Assembly (NCBI GenBank): GCA_040403495.1
Contig: JBBAKM010000014.1
Location: 1 to 64,000 of the forward strand
DNA: 64,000 nt
Origin: JABMMZ01 sp040403495
Lineage (GTDB): Bacteria; Bacteroidota; Bacteroidia; NS11-12g; UBA955
Direction: 5' to 3'
The notes below the pieces were generated by a model that saw only the letters and a list, made by a program, of their open reading frames with translations, had not been told where the DNA came from and did not search any database. Position numbers and translations under genes: made by a program. Shown one piece after another: positions 44,239 to 53,485 of this stretch; position 1 is the first letter of the stretch; the number at the start of each line of letters is the position of its first letter.

Positions 44239-45516
44239 TCAGGCTTCACGGTGTGACATTAAATTAAACGACATCACTATTGGGATAGATACGAATAATG
44301 AAACCATAAACAAGTAGTGGTAGGGAACGACAATGAAGGCATAAAAGCCAATAAGGCAGATTTTTAAAGTGATTAACTGGATTTGTTCTGGCTTTAATTT
44401 TGATTTGTTTTTAACGAAAAACCATACGCTTAATAATGGCAAAAGGAGGTTGATAATCGTTTGTAGTTTAACAAACGATTCTATCTTGTCAACTAATGTT
44501 CCAGGCCAGTACAGATAGTAATAGCTGGCAAATCCGAGACCGTTAAACAATTGATAGGGGTTGTCGCCAGGTTGTTGCCACGCTTGTCCTTTCCATTCTT
44601 GAATATAAACGGGAATAAATGCGCCAAAACTGTCAGTTAAAAGTCCAGGATACTTGGAGATATAAGGAATAATAAAAAAGGCCAATGCAAACAAGACACA
44701 AAGGGCCGAAAGGATTATCGTTTGTTTCTTGTTTTTGATAAAGCTAGAATAAATATAAAACGGAGTCCACAACACAATGGAATATCTCGACATTAAAATG
44801 CTAGACAATCCGATAGCTTTTGAAAGCGTATTGCCATAAATTAATGCAACCGCAAAAAAGAGGTAGTAGGCAGATATAAGCGTTTCAATAGTGTGGCCAA
44901 TAATTACTTTGTCGTCAATATAAAAGCTAAATAAGATAAAAAATGGCAAACTAATTTTTAGGAAAATAGTGAATTGATGACTAGAGGTGTTGATGGTTTT
45001 AACGGTGTAATATAAAAAACTTAAAAGTAAAACCAAAAGAGCTGCCATTCGATAGTCGGTATGCGTAAGTTCGGCACCAACAAAGGGTAGCCAATGCATG
45101 GGAAAGTAGTTGGGGGTCCAAGAATAAGTGCCTTTGTCAATAGGGGTATAAACAAACTCTTGGTTTATAAAGCGACTGACATAGACATTTTGTGTCGTTG
45201 GGATAATGTCTGAAACGACAATGTCTATGGGAGTTGAGTTGAAAAATGAATTAAAAAAAACAATTGTAAATAGAGCAGCCAGAGAAAAAAACAGGTAATA
45301 CACTTTTTTGTGCTTACCAATTGGGGTTTCAATTTGAGGGGTATTGTTTTGTTTTTCGAATAATTGGAAAGCTTGGAATAATAGTAAGCAAGAGAGGAAT
45401 GTATTGAAAAGAGAATTTACAGTTGAGGGAAGCCAATTTTTACCAAAAGTATAAAAGCATATTTCCAAAAAGAAAATGGCATACAGAAAAACGACTGACT
45501 TATTGAGTTTCAACAT
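44239..45516 (-). CDS. Polytopic membrane protein, possibly GT-C type glycosyltransferase
   Basis: 425 aa from ATG 45516 (MLKLNKSVVFLYAIFF), with about ten hydrophobic helices. Large soluble loops include VVSDIIPTTQNVYVSRF and ELTHTDYRMAALLVLL. The overall layout resembles polyprenyl-phosphate-sugar-dependent GT-C enzymes (GT87/DUF2029-like), but no diagnostic catalytic motif was confirmed. Its 3' end abuts the repeat cluster. Confidence 0.55.
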   Translation of the reverse strand: MLKLNKSVVFLYAIFFLEICFYTFGKNWLPSTVNSLFNTFLSCLLLFQAFQLFEKQNNTPQIETPIGKHKKVYYLFFSLAALFTIVFFNSFFNSTPIDIVVSDIIPTTQNVYVSRFINQEFVYTPIDKGTYSWTPNYFPMHWLPFVGAELTHTDYRMAALLVLLLSFLYYTVKTINTSSHQFTIFLKISLPFFILFSFYIDDKVIIGHTIETLISAYYLFFAVALIYGNTLSKAIGLSSILMSRYSIVLWTPFYIYSSFIKNKKQTIILSALCVLFALAFFIIPYISKYPGLLTDSFGAFIPVYIQEWKGQAWQQPGDNPYQLFNGLGFASYYYLYWPGTLVDKIESFVKLQTIINLLLPLLSVWFFVKNKSKLKPEQIQLITLKICLIGFYAFIVVPYHYLFMVSLFVSIPIVMSFNLMSHREA

Positions 45517-45581
45517 GAGATGCAAAACTATTAAAATTTATGTATTCCAGAAGAACAAAGAAAAAAAAGAAAAAAGAGGCA

Positions 45582-45610
45582 AAAAAAAATCTCCTTTTGG
45601 GGAGATTTTT
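45582..45610 (-). terminator. Terminator of rpoD
   Basis: AAATCTCC and GGAGATTT pair around a short loop with A-runs to the left, which become a U-run in the minus-strand transcript, 10 nt after the sigma-factor stop codon. Confidence 0.8.
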
Positions 45611-45619
45611 AGATTAGGA

Positions 45620-46483
45620 TTAACCTAAGTATGTTTTTAGGATTTTGCTTTTAGATGATTTTCTTAATCTTCTAAGTGCTTTTTCTTTGATTTGTCTAAC
45701 ACGTTCTCTTGTAAGGCCAACTTTCTCAGAAATATCTTCGAGGGTGTGAGCTGGTCCACCGTCTAAGCCGTAATAGTATTTCAAAACATCACGTTCTTTT
45801 TCGCTAAGGGTAGAGATAACACGGTTAATTTCTTTTTGCAAAGATTCGTTCATCAACGGAACGTCAGGATTAGGTTCGTCGTTGTTATCAAGAACACCAA
45901 GTAGGGTGTTGTCTTCACCTTCGGTGAGGGGAGCGTCAATAGACAAGTGTCTTCCGCTTGACTTAAGGGCATTTTCAACCTCAATAAGAGGAATTTCCAA
46001 CATTTGAGCAATTTCTTCAGCGGTAGGTTCTCTTTCAAATTCTTGTTCAAGTTTGGCAGCAGCGGCGCTGATACGACCGATAGAGCCTACTTTGTTAAGA
46101 GGTAAACGAACAATACGAGATTGGTCGGCCAAGGCTTGAAGGATTGATTGACGAATCCACCATACAGCGTAAGAGATGAATTTAAAACCTCTAGTTTCGT
46201 CAAAACGTTTAGCAGCTTTAATTAAACCTAAGTTACCTTCATTGATTAAATCACCAAGCGTTAAACCTTGGTTTTGGTATTGTTTACTAACAGAAACCAC
46301 GAAACGTAGGTTAGCATTTACTAATTTCTCTAGAGCAGCTTGGTCGCCTTCTCTGATTCTTCTGGCGAGTTCCACCTCTTCTTGAGCGTCAATCATTTGA
46401 ACCTTTGAAATTTCGTTCAAATATTTGTCAAGAGATTTGTTCTCACGATTTGTAAATTGTTTTGATATTTTAAGCTGTCTCAT
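45620..46483 (-). CDS. rpoD: Primary RNA polymerase sigma factor (sigma-70, Bacteroidota type)
   Basis: 287-aa housekeeping sigma factor. Region 1.2: NKSLDKYLNEISKVQMIDAQEEVELARRI. Region 2: NLRFVVSVSKQYQNQGL, DLINEGNLGLIKAAKRFD, and the promoter-melting segment FKFISYAVWWIRQSI. Regions 3 and 4.2 follow, with TLEDISEKVGLTRERVRQIKEKALRRLR. It lacks the long region 1.1, as is usual for this phylum, whose primary sigma recognises TTG-N19-TAnnTTTG. That -7 element is found before many genes here, including its own. Confidence 0.95.
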   Translation of the reverse strand: MRQLKISKQFTNRENKSLDKYLNEISKVQMIDAQEEVELARRIREGDQAALEKLVNANLRFVVSVSKQYQNQGLTLGDLINEGNLGLIKAAKRFDETRGFKFISYAVWWIRQSILQALADQSRIVRLPLNKVGSIGRISAAAAKLEQEFEREPTAEEIAQMLEIPLIEVENALKSSGRHLSIDAPLTEGEDNTLLGVLDNNDEPNPDVPLMNESLQKEINRVISTLSEKERDVLKYYYGLDGGPAHTLEDISEKVGLTRERVRQIKEKALRRLRKSSKSKILKTYLG

Positions 46484-46521
46484 TTATTTTATGGTAGGTC
46501 TAAATCTTAGAAAAAAGTTTG

Positions 46522-46529
46522 CAAATATA
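46522..46529 (-). promoter_or_regulatory. -7 promoter element of rpoD
   Basis: The minus strand reads TATATTTG, matching TAnnTTTG, 38 nt upstream of the sigma-factor start codon. Confidence 0.6.
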
Positions 46530-46859
46530 CGAATTTTGGATTAAAAAAGAGTAGATTTTGCTAGGAATTTCAAGTACTTCATAGCTGCAAAAACCTTGCC
46601 AAATATTCGACTTGCTTATATTGTCTCAATTAACTTCCAATAAATCTTGATTCTAGAGATTAGAGATTTGTTTTTGATGTATGATACTGCTTTTTTTATT
46701 ATACTATTGTTTTTTTGAATTTTGTTTTATATTTTAATATAAACGCAGATTTATGTCACATATTTGAGTGTTTTATTTGTAAATAATTGTGGATATAAAT
46801 AAATGAATATATTGTGTTTTAGTATAATGTTTGTTATTTTTGAATTAATTAAAAAAACG
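46530..46859. other. AT-rich intergenic region, divergent promoters
   Basis: 330 bp between rpoD (minus) and the large T9SS gene (plus). No gene, repeat or RNA was recognised. It should contain the T9SS gene promoter, but no exact consensus was found near its start. Confidence 0.5.
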
Positions 46860-49800
46860 ATGAATCTAAAATTAAGTAAAAATACAATCCATTTATCTGT
46901 TTTGATTTCTGAATCGGTGAACTGCATTTTGAATAATGTGAGAGGTTTGATGTTTTTTTCTTTATTGTTTTTTTTTATGGTAGTTTTTTCATCTAGTGTT
47001 TTTTCTCAATGTGATACCAATAAAATAAGTACAAATCCCGAAAATCCAATAAGTTCAGATTTTGATGGACTAATGAAAATGTACAATTTTAAAATTAATC
47101 CATTTAAAAATACTTGGAATTGGGGGGCGAGCACAGACAATAATTTTAATACTATATTGCTAAATATGAATGCTGGGTTTATGTTAAAGAACTTCAATGG
47201 AAGTATGGTTTCGCCATACAGTCTTAATATGCCCTCAGAGTATAATTATCTCAATCAAAATGGTGCCCTTCCACAAAATTGTGATATTCATTGGCAAGAT
47301 GGTTGGGAGTTGATGCTGATGAACTTAGGTTTTTATCCCAATAAAGAAAAAACGAATGATAGTAATTACCTAAGAGTTATTCCTCGTCAATCAGCTCTTT
47401 CAAATCCGGAATTTCCTTATTTTGTTTTATATAACAGATACAATGGGATTTTGCGTTTTTTTGGTAGTTACCATCAGAATTTTAATAATACTTTAAGGGA
47501 TAACATTGGGATTACTATTGGTGATATGTTGGCAAAAAAAGGAAGTAAAGTGGGCGCGGTTTTTAGGCATATTGGGAGCTATGACAGGCCTCTAGATCAA
47601 AATACTATTCATGCCTATGCTTCTAGTTTTAACAGGAATCCTAAAAATAACATATTGTGGTTTTCTTCTGATTATCAGTTAGCTTTCGATCCTTGTATTT
47701 GTGAAAGTTCAAGTTTATTTCAAATAGATGCTTTTGTTTTTGATGATGATGATGTTATGGTTGACGATTATTTTAATGGGAAATCAAATAAGTTGTTGCC
47801 AAAGTTTGAAGAATTTATTGCCAATCATAGTATTCGCTATAGATACTCTACAGGTTCAGGTTTATTGGTCTATAAATCCTATGAGATGATGATAAATAAT
47901 AATCAACTTTCTCAAAAAAATTTAAATAGGTTATCAAAGCAAAGTCGTGGTGATTTACTCGCAAAGCTTGATGTTTTTAAGATAAGTAGTAGCATGCAGA
48001 AAAACGGACTTTTAGGCAATGAGGTTATTAGTGACACAACCATAGATTATTTAAAAAGGGTTTTAAAAAATAATTTAACTTTTTTGTCTTCTAGTAATTT
48101 ACTGAATCAATTTAAAAATGGGTCTAAATTGATTTTAGGTAAAGATTATAATTTTTTTTCAAACCAGACTCTAAATCCTGTTCAGTCAAATCGGGGTTAC
48201 ATAAATAGAATGCCCTCTGTTGTAAAGCGTGATTTTAATATCTCTGGATCATATAATACAAATGGGAGTGCTTTTTTAACTAATTTTTTTGCACCAGGAA
48301 GCTTTAATTCTATAAAAAATGGATTAGATATGCCTAGTTATCCTATTTATAATAAACCGGTTGGTCTGTTTGCTTTGTTAAAAACGCCATCCCTTAGTTT
48401 TTTAGCAGTCAGACCTGAATTTTTGAATTTTCAATGGAAAAATTTAGAGTCTGGGGGTAAGGTTGAGTTAGTTGAAAAAAAGAAAAGACATTATTTAATA
48501 ACTAAAATTGAGAAAAATATTACATCAACAAAAATACCTCACCATCTTGTTGCACAAATTGAATATGAACAATCTGTTTATTTCAAATTAAAACAGAATT
48601 TGTTTTATAAATTGAATCATTCTGTTGATTTTGATTTTGAGAAAACAAAGCTTTATGTTAGTTTCATGATAGAGTATGAATCAAAAGCTCCTATTGTTGA
48701 CTATTATCAAAATAGTAAGTATGGAATAGGGGCTGGTGAGAGAGGGGTTGATTTGTCGGAATCAAATTTATCTGTTTATCAGCATTTTATAAAGGATGGT
48801 AAACTAAATAATGAAAAATTGATACTACAAACAAATTGGGAAGAGGTAAAACACTCCGGTGAATTATTGTTTGGTGGTAAAATGAAGGTTCAGATGCACA
48901 AAAAGATAGCATCAGGGGAGTTTGTGAAAACATCAACAGAAGTAAAGCGTACTAATTTACTTAAAAATAAAGTTGATAAATACAATGAAGATGTAACCGA
49001 AGAATTAAATTACTCTGATTATGTTACTTCAATAGAGGATTACGAAAATACTATCAATGAAACTATTGATAAAAACCAATACATCATTAAAAGGGTTACT
49101 ATGAAATTAATGTCGGATATGTATTTTAAACAAGAAAATAGTATTGGAGGGCAAACTAATACAAATCAGGTGTTTACGTATTTGATTTTTGATTCAGAGC
49201 AAAAAGTAGATTTAATATCTGAATATGGAGAGTGGGTGAAAGGTTCTGGTTTTAAAGGGTTAGTGAAATACAATCCTGGAGTTCTAAATCTTGATAATGA
49301 AGAAATAACAATAGATAAGCCTTATGTAAGTTCTGTGGTAGGAAATGAAATAAATGTAAATTATGAATACATCAATTTATTTGGGAATATTTCGGTTCAA
49401 ACAGGTTATAAAGTTAATTTAAATGCTTATTATTCAATTGAAACTATTGGAAATGCGAATGTTTCTTCGGGACTTAATTTAACTATTAAAAAAGATTATT
49501 ATGGAATGCCTATTACACAAGAAGCCACACAAGAATATGTGAATTCATATTGTTCAGGTCCCCAAAAAAAATATAAGGCAGATGAATTTGATGACAATCC
49601 ATATACTTTTTTTCTGCCTAAATCAGAAAACATAAGTGTTAAAGGAAGTCCAATTGAATTTTTAGTTTTTCCTAATCCCTCAAATAATATGTTTAATGTC
49701 AATGTCAATAACAACAATGAAAAAGACTACGAAGTGCTTTTATTTGATTTGGCTGGCAAACTTGTTTTTAAAATGGGTTACAGTGGAAAACAAAATACTC

Positions 49801-49907
49801 AACAAATAGAAACAACAGGTTTTTCTGCGGGTATTTATGTAGTTAAATTGATTTGTGGGGAGTATCAGAATACTCAAAAATTAGTTCTTCACAACAATGG
49901 ATATTAA
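46860..49907 (+). CDS. Large T9SS cargo protein, paralog of the protein at 13266
   Basis: 1015 aa from ATG 46860. The start is uncertain: ATG 46803 is longer, and ATG 46950 would leave only the signal core MFFSLLFFFMVVFSSSVFSQ. The last about 80 residues are a type A T9SS sorting domain (FPNPSNNMFNVNVNNNNEKD, EVLLFDLAGKLVFKMGYSGK, GFSAGIYVVKLICG). Body motifs shared in order with the 852-aa protein at 13266 include DGWELMLMNLG, FVLYNRYNGILRFF, DPCIC and APGSFNSIKNG...YNKPVGLFALLKTP. No enzymatic motif was recognised. The sorting domains of the two are the most alike region. Confidence 0.8.
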   Translation: MNLKLSKNTIHLSVLISESVNCILNNVRGLMFFSLLFFFMVVFSSSVFSQCDTNKISTNPENPISSDFDGLMKMYNFKINPFKNTWNWGASTDNNFNTILLNMNAGFMLKNFNGSMVSPYSLNMPSEYNYLNQNGALPQNCDIHWQDGWELMLMNLGFYPNKEKTNDSNYLRVIPRQSALSNPEFPYFVLYNRYNGILRFFGSYHQNFNNTLRDNIGITIGDMLAKKGSKVGAVFRHIGSYDRPLDQNTIHAYASSFNRNPKNNILWFSSDYQLAFDPCICESSSLFQIDAFVFDDDDVMVDDYFNGKSNKLLPKFEEFIANHSIRYRYSTGSGLLVYKSYEMMINNNQLSQKNLNRLSKQSRGDLLAKLDVFKISSSMQKNGLLGNEVISDTTIDYLKRVLKNNLTFLSSSNLLNQFKNGSKLILGKDYNFFSNQTLNPVQSNRGYINRMPSVVKRDFNISGSYNTNGSAFLTNFFAPGSFNSIKNGLDMPSYPIYNKPVGLFALLKTPSLSFLAVRPEFLNFQWKNLESGGKVELVEKKKRHYLITKIEKNITSTKIPHHLVAQIEYEQSVYFKLKQNLFYKLNHSVDFDFEKTKLYVSFMIEYESKAPIVDYYQNSKYGIGAGERGVDLSESNLSVYQHFIKDGKLNNEKLILQTNWEEVKHSGELLFGGKMKVQMHKKIASGEFVKTSTEVKRTNLLKNKVDKYNEDVTEELNYSDYVTSIEDYENTINETIDKNQYIIKRVTMKLMSDMYFKQENSIGGQTNTNQVFTYLIFDSEQKVDLISEYGEWVKGSGFKGLVKYNPGVLNLDNEEITIDKPYVSSVVGNEINVNYEYINLFGNISVQTGYKVNLNAYYSIETIGNANVSSGLNLTIKKDYYGMPITQEATQEYVNSYCSGPQKKYKADEFDDNPYTFFLPKSENISVKGSPIEFLVFPNPSNNMFNVNVNNNNEKDYEVLLFDLAGKLVFKMGYSGKQNTQQIETTGFSAGIYVVKLICGEYQNTQKLVLHNNGY

Positions 49908-49941
49908 AAAAGTCGATGATTATGTATTCGTCGACTTTTTT
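49906..49941 (+). terminator. Terminator of the large T9SS gene
   Basis: AAAAAAGTCGATGA and TCGTCGACTTTTTT pair (one G-T wobble) around an 8-nt loop, starting at the stop codon and followed by Ts. Confidence 0.82.
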
Positions 49942-50104
49942 GTAGGTTTTATAAAGGGAAACAAATTTCAAAACGTTGCTTTATTGCTTTTTTAAAAATA
50001 TTTGATTTGTATCATTATTCTAAAATCAATAAACTTATAAGTCAAATTTATTTTTAATAGCGCGAAGCTTGATGTATATTCGCAAAATAAAATAAATAAA
50101 TATT

Positions 50105-50713
50105 ATGTCATTCCAATTACCAGAATTAAAATACGCTTACAATGCTTTAGAGCCATTTATTGATGCTAGAACCATGGAAATTCACCATTCTAAACATCAC
50201 AATGCTTATGTGACCAATTTGAACGCTGCTGCTGCAGGAACAGAAATGGAAAACATGTCTATTGAGGATATTTGTAAAAACATAAGTAAATACCCTGTTG
50301 CTGTTAGAAACAATGGTGGTGGTCATTACAATCACTCTTTGTTTTGGGATATTTTAGCAAAACACGATGGTGCACAACCTCAAGGTTCTCTTGCTGATGC
50401 TATTAACAATGACTTAGGTGGTTTTGAGAAATTCAAAGAAGATTTTTCTAAAGCTGCAGCTACTCGTTTCGGAAGTGGATGGGCTTGGTTATGTGTTGAA
50501 AATGGTAAACTTAAAATTTGTAGCACTGCCAATCAAGACAATCCATTAATGGACATTGAAGGTGTAAGATGTGGAACTCCTATCTTAGGTTTAGATGTGT
50601 GGGAACATGCTTATTATTTACATTACCAAAACAGACGTCCTGACTATATCTCTTCATTCTTTAATTTAATCAATTGGGATGAGGTAAGCAGAAGATACAC
50701 TGCAGCTTTGTAG
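50105..50713 (+). CDS. sodA: Superoxide dismutase, Mn-type active site
   Basis: 202-aa cytoplasmic enzyme of the Fe/Mn family. Metal ligands are H27, H77 (in HYNHSLFWD), D164 and H168 (DVWEHAYYLHYQNRRPDYI). Two metal-preference positions look manganese-type: Gly in GGGHYNH where Fe enzymes have Gln, and Gln144 in TANQDNPLM where Fe enzymes usually have Ala or His. Manganese or cambialistic use is inferred from these. No signal peptide. Monocistronic, with a strong terminator. Confidence 0.94.
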   Translation: MSFQLPELKYAYNALEPFIDARTMEIHHSKHHNAYVTNLNAAAAGTEMENMSIEDICKNISKYPVAVRNNGGGHYNHSLFWDILAKHDGAQPQGSLADAINNDLGGFEKFKEDFSKAAATRFGSGWAWLCVENGKLKICSTANQDNPLMDIEGVRCGTPILGLDVWEHAYYLHYQNRRPDYISSFFNLINWDEVSRRYTAAL

Positions 50714-50728
50714 TTCTAAAAAGATTAA

Positions 50729-50768
50729 AAAAAAGTCCTAATGAATGTTTTTCATTAGGACTTTTTTT
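50729..50768 (+). terminator. Terminator of the superoxide dismutase gene
   Basis: AAAGTCCTAATGAA and TTCATTAGGACTTT form a 14-bp perfect stem with a 5-nt loop and a T-run. Confidence 0.9.
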
Positions 50769-50921
50769 ATGAATGAGTATTTTTACGTTGTTTATTGTTG
50801 GTTTATTTGAATTTTGTTAGATATAATGTCCTAATTATGAGTAGTTTTACTTTTTTTTAATAGAAATTTTGTACTTTGTATTATTAAATCCTATTATTGT
50901 AAGGCTAATCGCAATTTATAA

Positions 50922-53396
50922 ATGTTAAATTCAATCATTATATCATCGGGAATAGAATCTACTGAATTTGAGGCTAATACCTACCGGTATGATGTTTCAA
51001 ATGGGGTAAATTTTGATATAATTCTTGGTGATTTAAAAAATCAGTTAGGGGATTCTGCTTCAGGTTTTAGTTTATTTTTAACCCAATTGATTGAAGATAA
51101 GTTGACACGAGAGTATAAAATAAAAGGTGAGCAAGAAGTGGCTTTTAATGTTACACCTATTTTAGACCCTTTGACCGGTAACGTGTCGGACTTGTATATT
51201 AATTGGCAAACAACACAAGTTAAGCAAGAGCTAGTTTCTCAGGAAAAATGGAAAGAAGGCGATGGCTTTAATTCCATGCTTATGCTTAACTTAAAGGGGG
51301 AAGTCATTAGCTATAAGTCTAATTTTAACATCACTTTTGAGCAATTATTTAAAGACGATCTTTCCAGAGAGCAGTTTTTGGAATGGAGTCATGCCATTGC
51401 TAGTCAGAGTTTTACAGATGACTTGGTGTTGCCCTACCACAATGACAATTATGCTTACATTGGTTTTTCACTCATCTATAAATCTGTTGAAGATGAGGTT
51501 TTGTATGTGAGAGTTTTCAATAAGAAATACGATTTAAATGACGTTGATTTGGTCACCAATCAAAATTTCAGTAGAATTTTTGACAATATTCCGATGGATG
51601 TTATTATGTGGAATGATAAACAGGAGTATATTTATATCAATAAAAACGCAATTAAAAACGATGGAATTAGAAATTGGCTAATAGGAAAAACAGACTTAGA
51701 TTATTGCATATACCGAAATAAGCCATTGGATATTGCCTACAACAGAAGAAATGCATTCAATGAGGCTATGTTCACTAAGAAAAGGCAAATCGTTGAAGAA
51801 AAATTTGAAGTCGAAGGGAGTTATAAAATTCATGTTAGAATTATTGATCCAATTTTATCCAAAGAAAACGAAATTCTAAATATTATTGGATATGGAATTG
51901 ATATATCAGCATTGCGTAATTCTCAGGATTCTATTAGTCACTTAAATTATACTTTGAACGAGGCAAGGGAAGGCGTTGCGCTTTTAAATCCAAAAGGGGA
52001 GTATTATTATTTAAACCATGCGCATATCTCAATGTTTGGTTTCGAAAGTCAAGATGAGTTGTTAGGGAAAACTTGGCATGTGTTGTATGAACAAGATGAA
52101 ATAGACCGTTTGAATAATGAGATTTTTCCTGTTTTGGCAAAGGAGAAGATTTGGATAGGTGAAACTAGGGCTCTAAACAAACAGGGGGAATATGTCTATC
52201 AAGAGGTTACATTAACCATAGCCCCTAACAATGATATGGTTTGTTTTTGTAGGGATATAAACCAAAGAAAAAGAGAACAAATAGAACTTGAAAAATTAGC
52301 AACTGTAGCTAAAAATACCTCAAACTTGGTATTAATATGTGACAAAAATTATAAAATAGAATTTGTCAATAAGTCTTTTGAAGACATTACAGGTTTTAAA
52401 TTGTTGGAATGTAAGGGCAAGGATTTTTATTTCAATTTTAATTTCAATGATGACAATGACAGAATCATTGAAGAAGTAAGAAGTATTGACAAGAACAGCG
52501 ATTCAAGTTTGAACTTCCAAGTGTTACAAAGTACTAAGTATTCTCAAACATTTTGGAGTGAAATTAGTGTAAATCCAATCGTTGGGTACGATGGAGAAAT
52601 GTCGCATTTAATCTTTGTGGAGCGTGATATTACGCCTCAAAAACAAGTAGAAAGCTCTATCAAAGAATCTTTGGCAAAGGAAAAAGAGTTGAGTGAAATG
52701 AAGTCTCAATTTGTGAATTTGGCATCACATGAAATAAGAACACCGTTGGCTAGTATTTCATCAAGTGCCGAAATGATAAAATTGTATTTTGAAAACAAAA
52801 ATGTAGATTCTGCCAAGGTGCACAATCACTTGAATAAAATTTCAATTCAAATCACTCGTTTGTCAGAATTGCTTTCTAATCTTCTGTTTGTAGGAAAGAT
52901 GGATGCGGCAAGTTTGGATTTGAATTTAAAATTAATAGATATTAAATCGTTTATTGCAGAATTAGTCGACGATTATAATGTGAGTATTGATGAGAAAAAA
53001 CAAAGGTATTTGGAGTATAGAGTGGTTTCAACTGTCACAGAACCTGTGTTTTTAAATATTGACAAGGTGCTAATTACCCATGCCATTATCAATATCATCA
53101 ATAATGCATTTAAGTATTCCGAAGGAAAGCAAAATCCGCTCTTGGTTTTAAAAATAAGTTCCTCAGAAGTAGAGGTTTGTGTGACGGATTATGGAATTGG
53201 AATCCCTGTTAAAGAGCAGAAAAACTTATTTAAATCGTTTTGGAGAGCGAGTAATACAATTAATATTCCGGGTATAGGGTTGGGTTTGGTGTTTGTTAAA
53301 AAGATAATTGAAGTGTCTGGAGGCTATGTATCTATTGACAGTGAGGTTAATAAATTCACAACTATCAAGGTTTGTTTGCCTGTAAAAGACATATAA
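50922..53396 (+). CDS. Soluble multi-PAS sensor histidine kinase
   Basis: 824 aa with no membrane segment, so cytoplasmic. An N-terminal region (1-190) of PAS-like character is followed by at least three PAS segments: about 205-325 (IFDNIPMDVIMWNDKQEYIYINKNA), 335-450 (AREGVALLNPKGEYYYLNHAHISMFGFESQDELLGKTW) and 455-575 (VNKSFEDITGFKLLECKGKDF). The HisKA H-box is FVNLASHEIRTPLASI with phospho-acceptor His603. The HATPase domain has N-box IINIINNAFKYSEG, G1 DYGIGIP and G2 GIGLGL. It is followed 89 nt later by its likely response regulator. The signal is unknown. Confidence 0.92.
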   Translation: MLNSIIISSGIESTEFEANTYRYDVSNGVNFDIILGDLKNQLGDSASGFSLFLTQLIEDKLTREYKIKGEQEVAFNVTPILDPLTGNVSDLYINWQTTQVKQELVSQEKWKEGDGFNSMLMLNLKGEVISYKSNFNITFEQLFKDDLSREQFLEWSHAIASQSFTDDLVLPYHNDNYAYIGFSLIYKSVEDEVLYVRVFNKKYDLNDVDLVTNQNFSRIFDNIPMDVIMWNDKQEYIYINKNAIKNDGIRNWLIGKTDLDYCIYRNKPLDIAYNRRNAFNEAMFTKKRQIVEEKFEVEGSYKIHVRIIDPILSKENEILNIIGYGIDISALRNSQDSISHLNYTLNEAREGVALLNPKGEYYYLNHAHISMFGFESQDELLGKTWHVLYEQDEIDRLNNEIFPVLAKEKIWIGETRALNKQGEYVYQEVTLTIAPNNDMVCFCRDINQRKREQIELEKLATVAKNTSNLVLICDKNYKIEFVNKSFEDITGFKLLECKGKDFYFNFNFNDDNDRIIEEVRSIDKNSDSSLNFQVLQSTKYSQTFWSEISVNPIVGYDGEMSHLIFVERDITPQKQVESSIKESLAKEKELSEMKSQFVNLASHEIRTPLASISSSAEMIKLYFENKNVDSAKVHNHLNKISIQITRLSELLSNLLFVGKMDAASLDLNLKLIDIKSFIAELVDDYNVSIDEKKQRYLEYRVVSTVTEPVFLNIDKVLITHAIINIINNAFKYSEGKQNPLLVLKISSSEVEVCVTDYGIGIPVKEQKNLFKSFWRASNTINIPGIGLGLVFVKKIIEVSGGYVSIDSEVNKFTTIKVCLPVKDI

Positions 53397-53485
53397 TAGT
53401 CATAATCAATACTATTATTTTAATAATTGATGTTTAAAAATTTGCATTAAATTAATTTAATGATTTACTTTGCAAAAAAAATAAT

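Noticed and set aside
46803..46859. Longer start of the second T9SS protein
   Set aside because: It adds a second hydrophobic stretch before the charged N-region and has no promoter support; 46860 is preferred, though 46950 remains possible.
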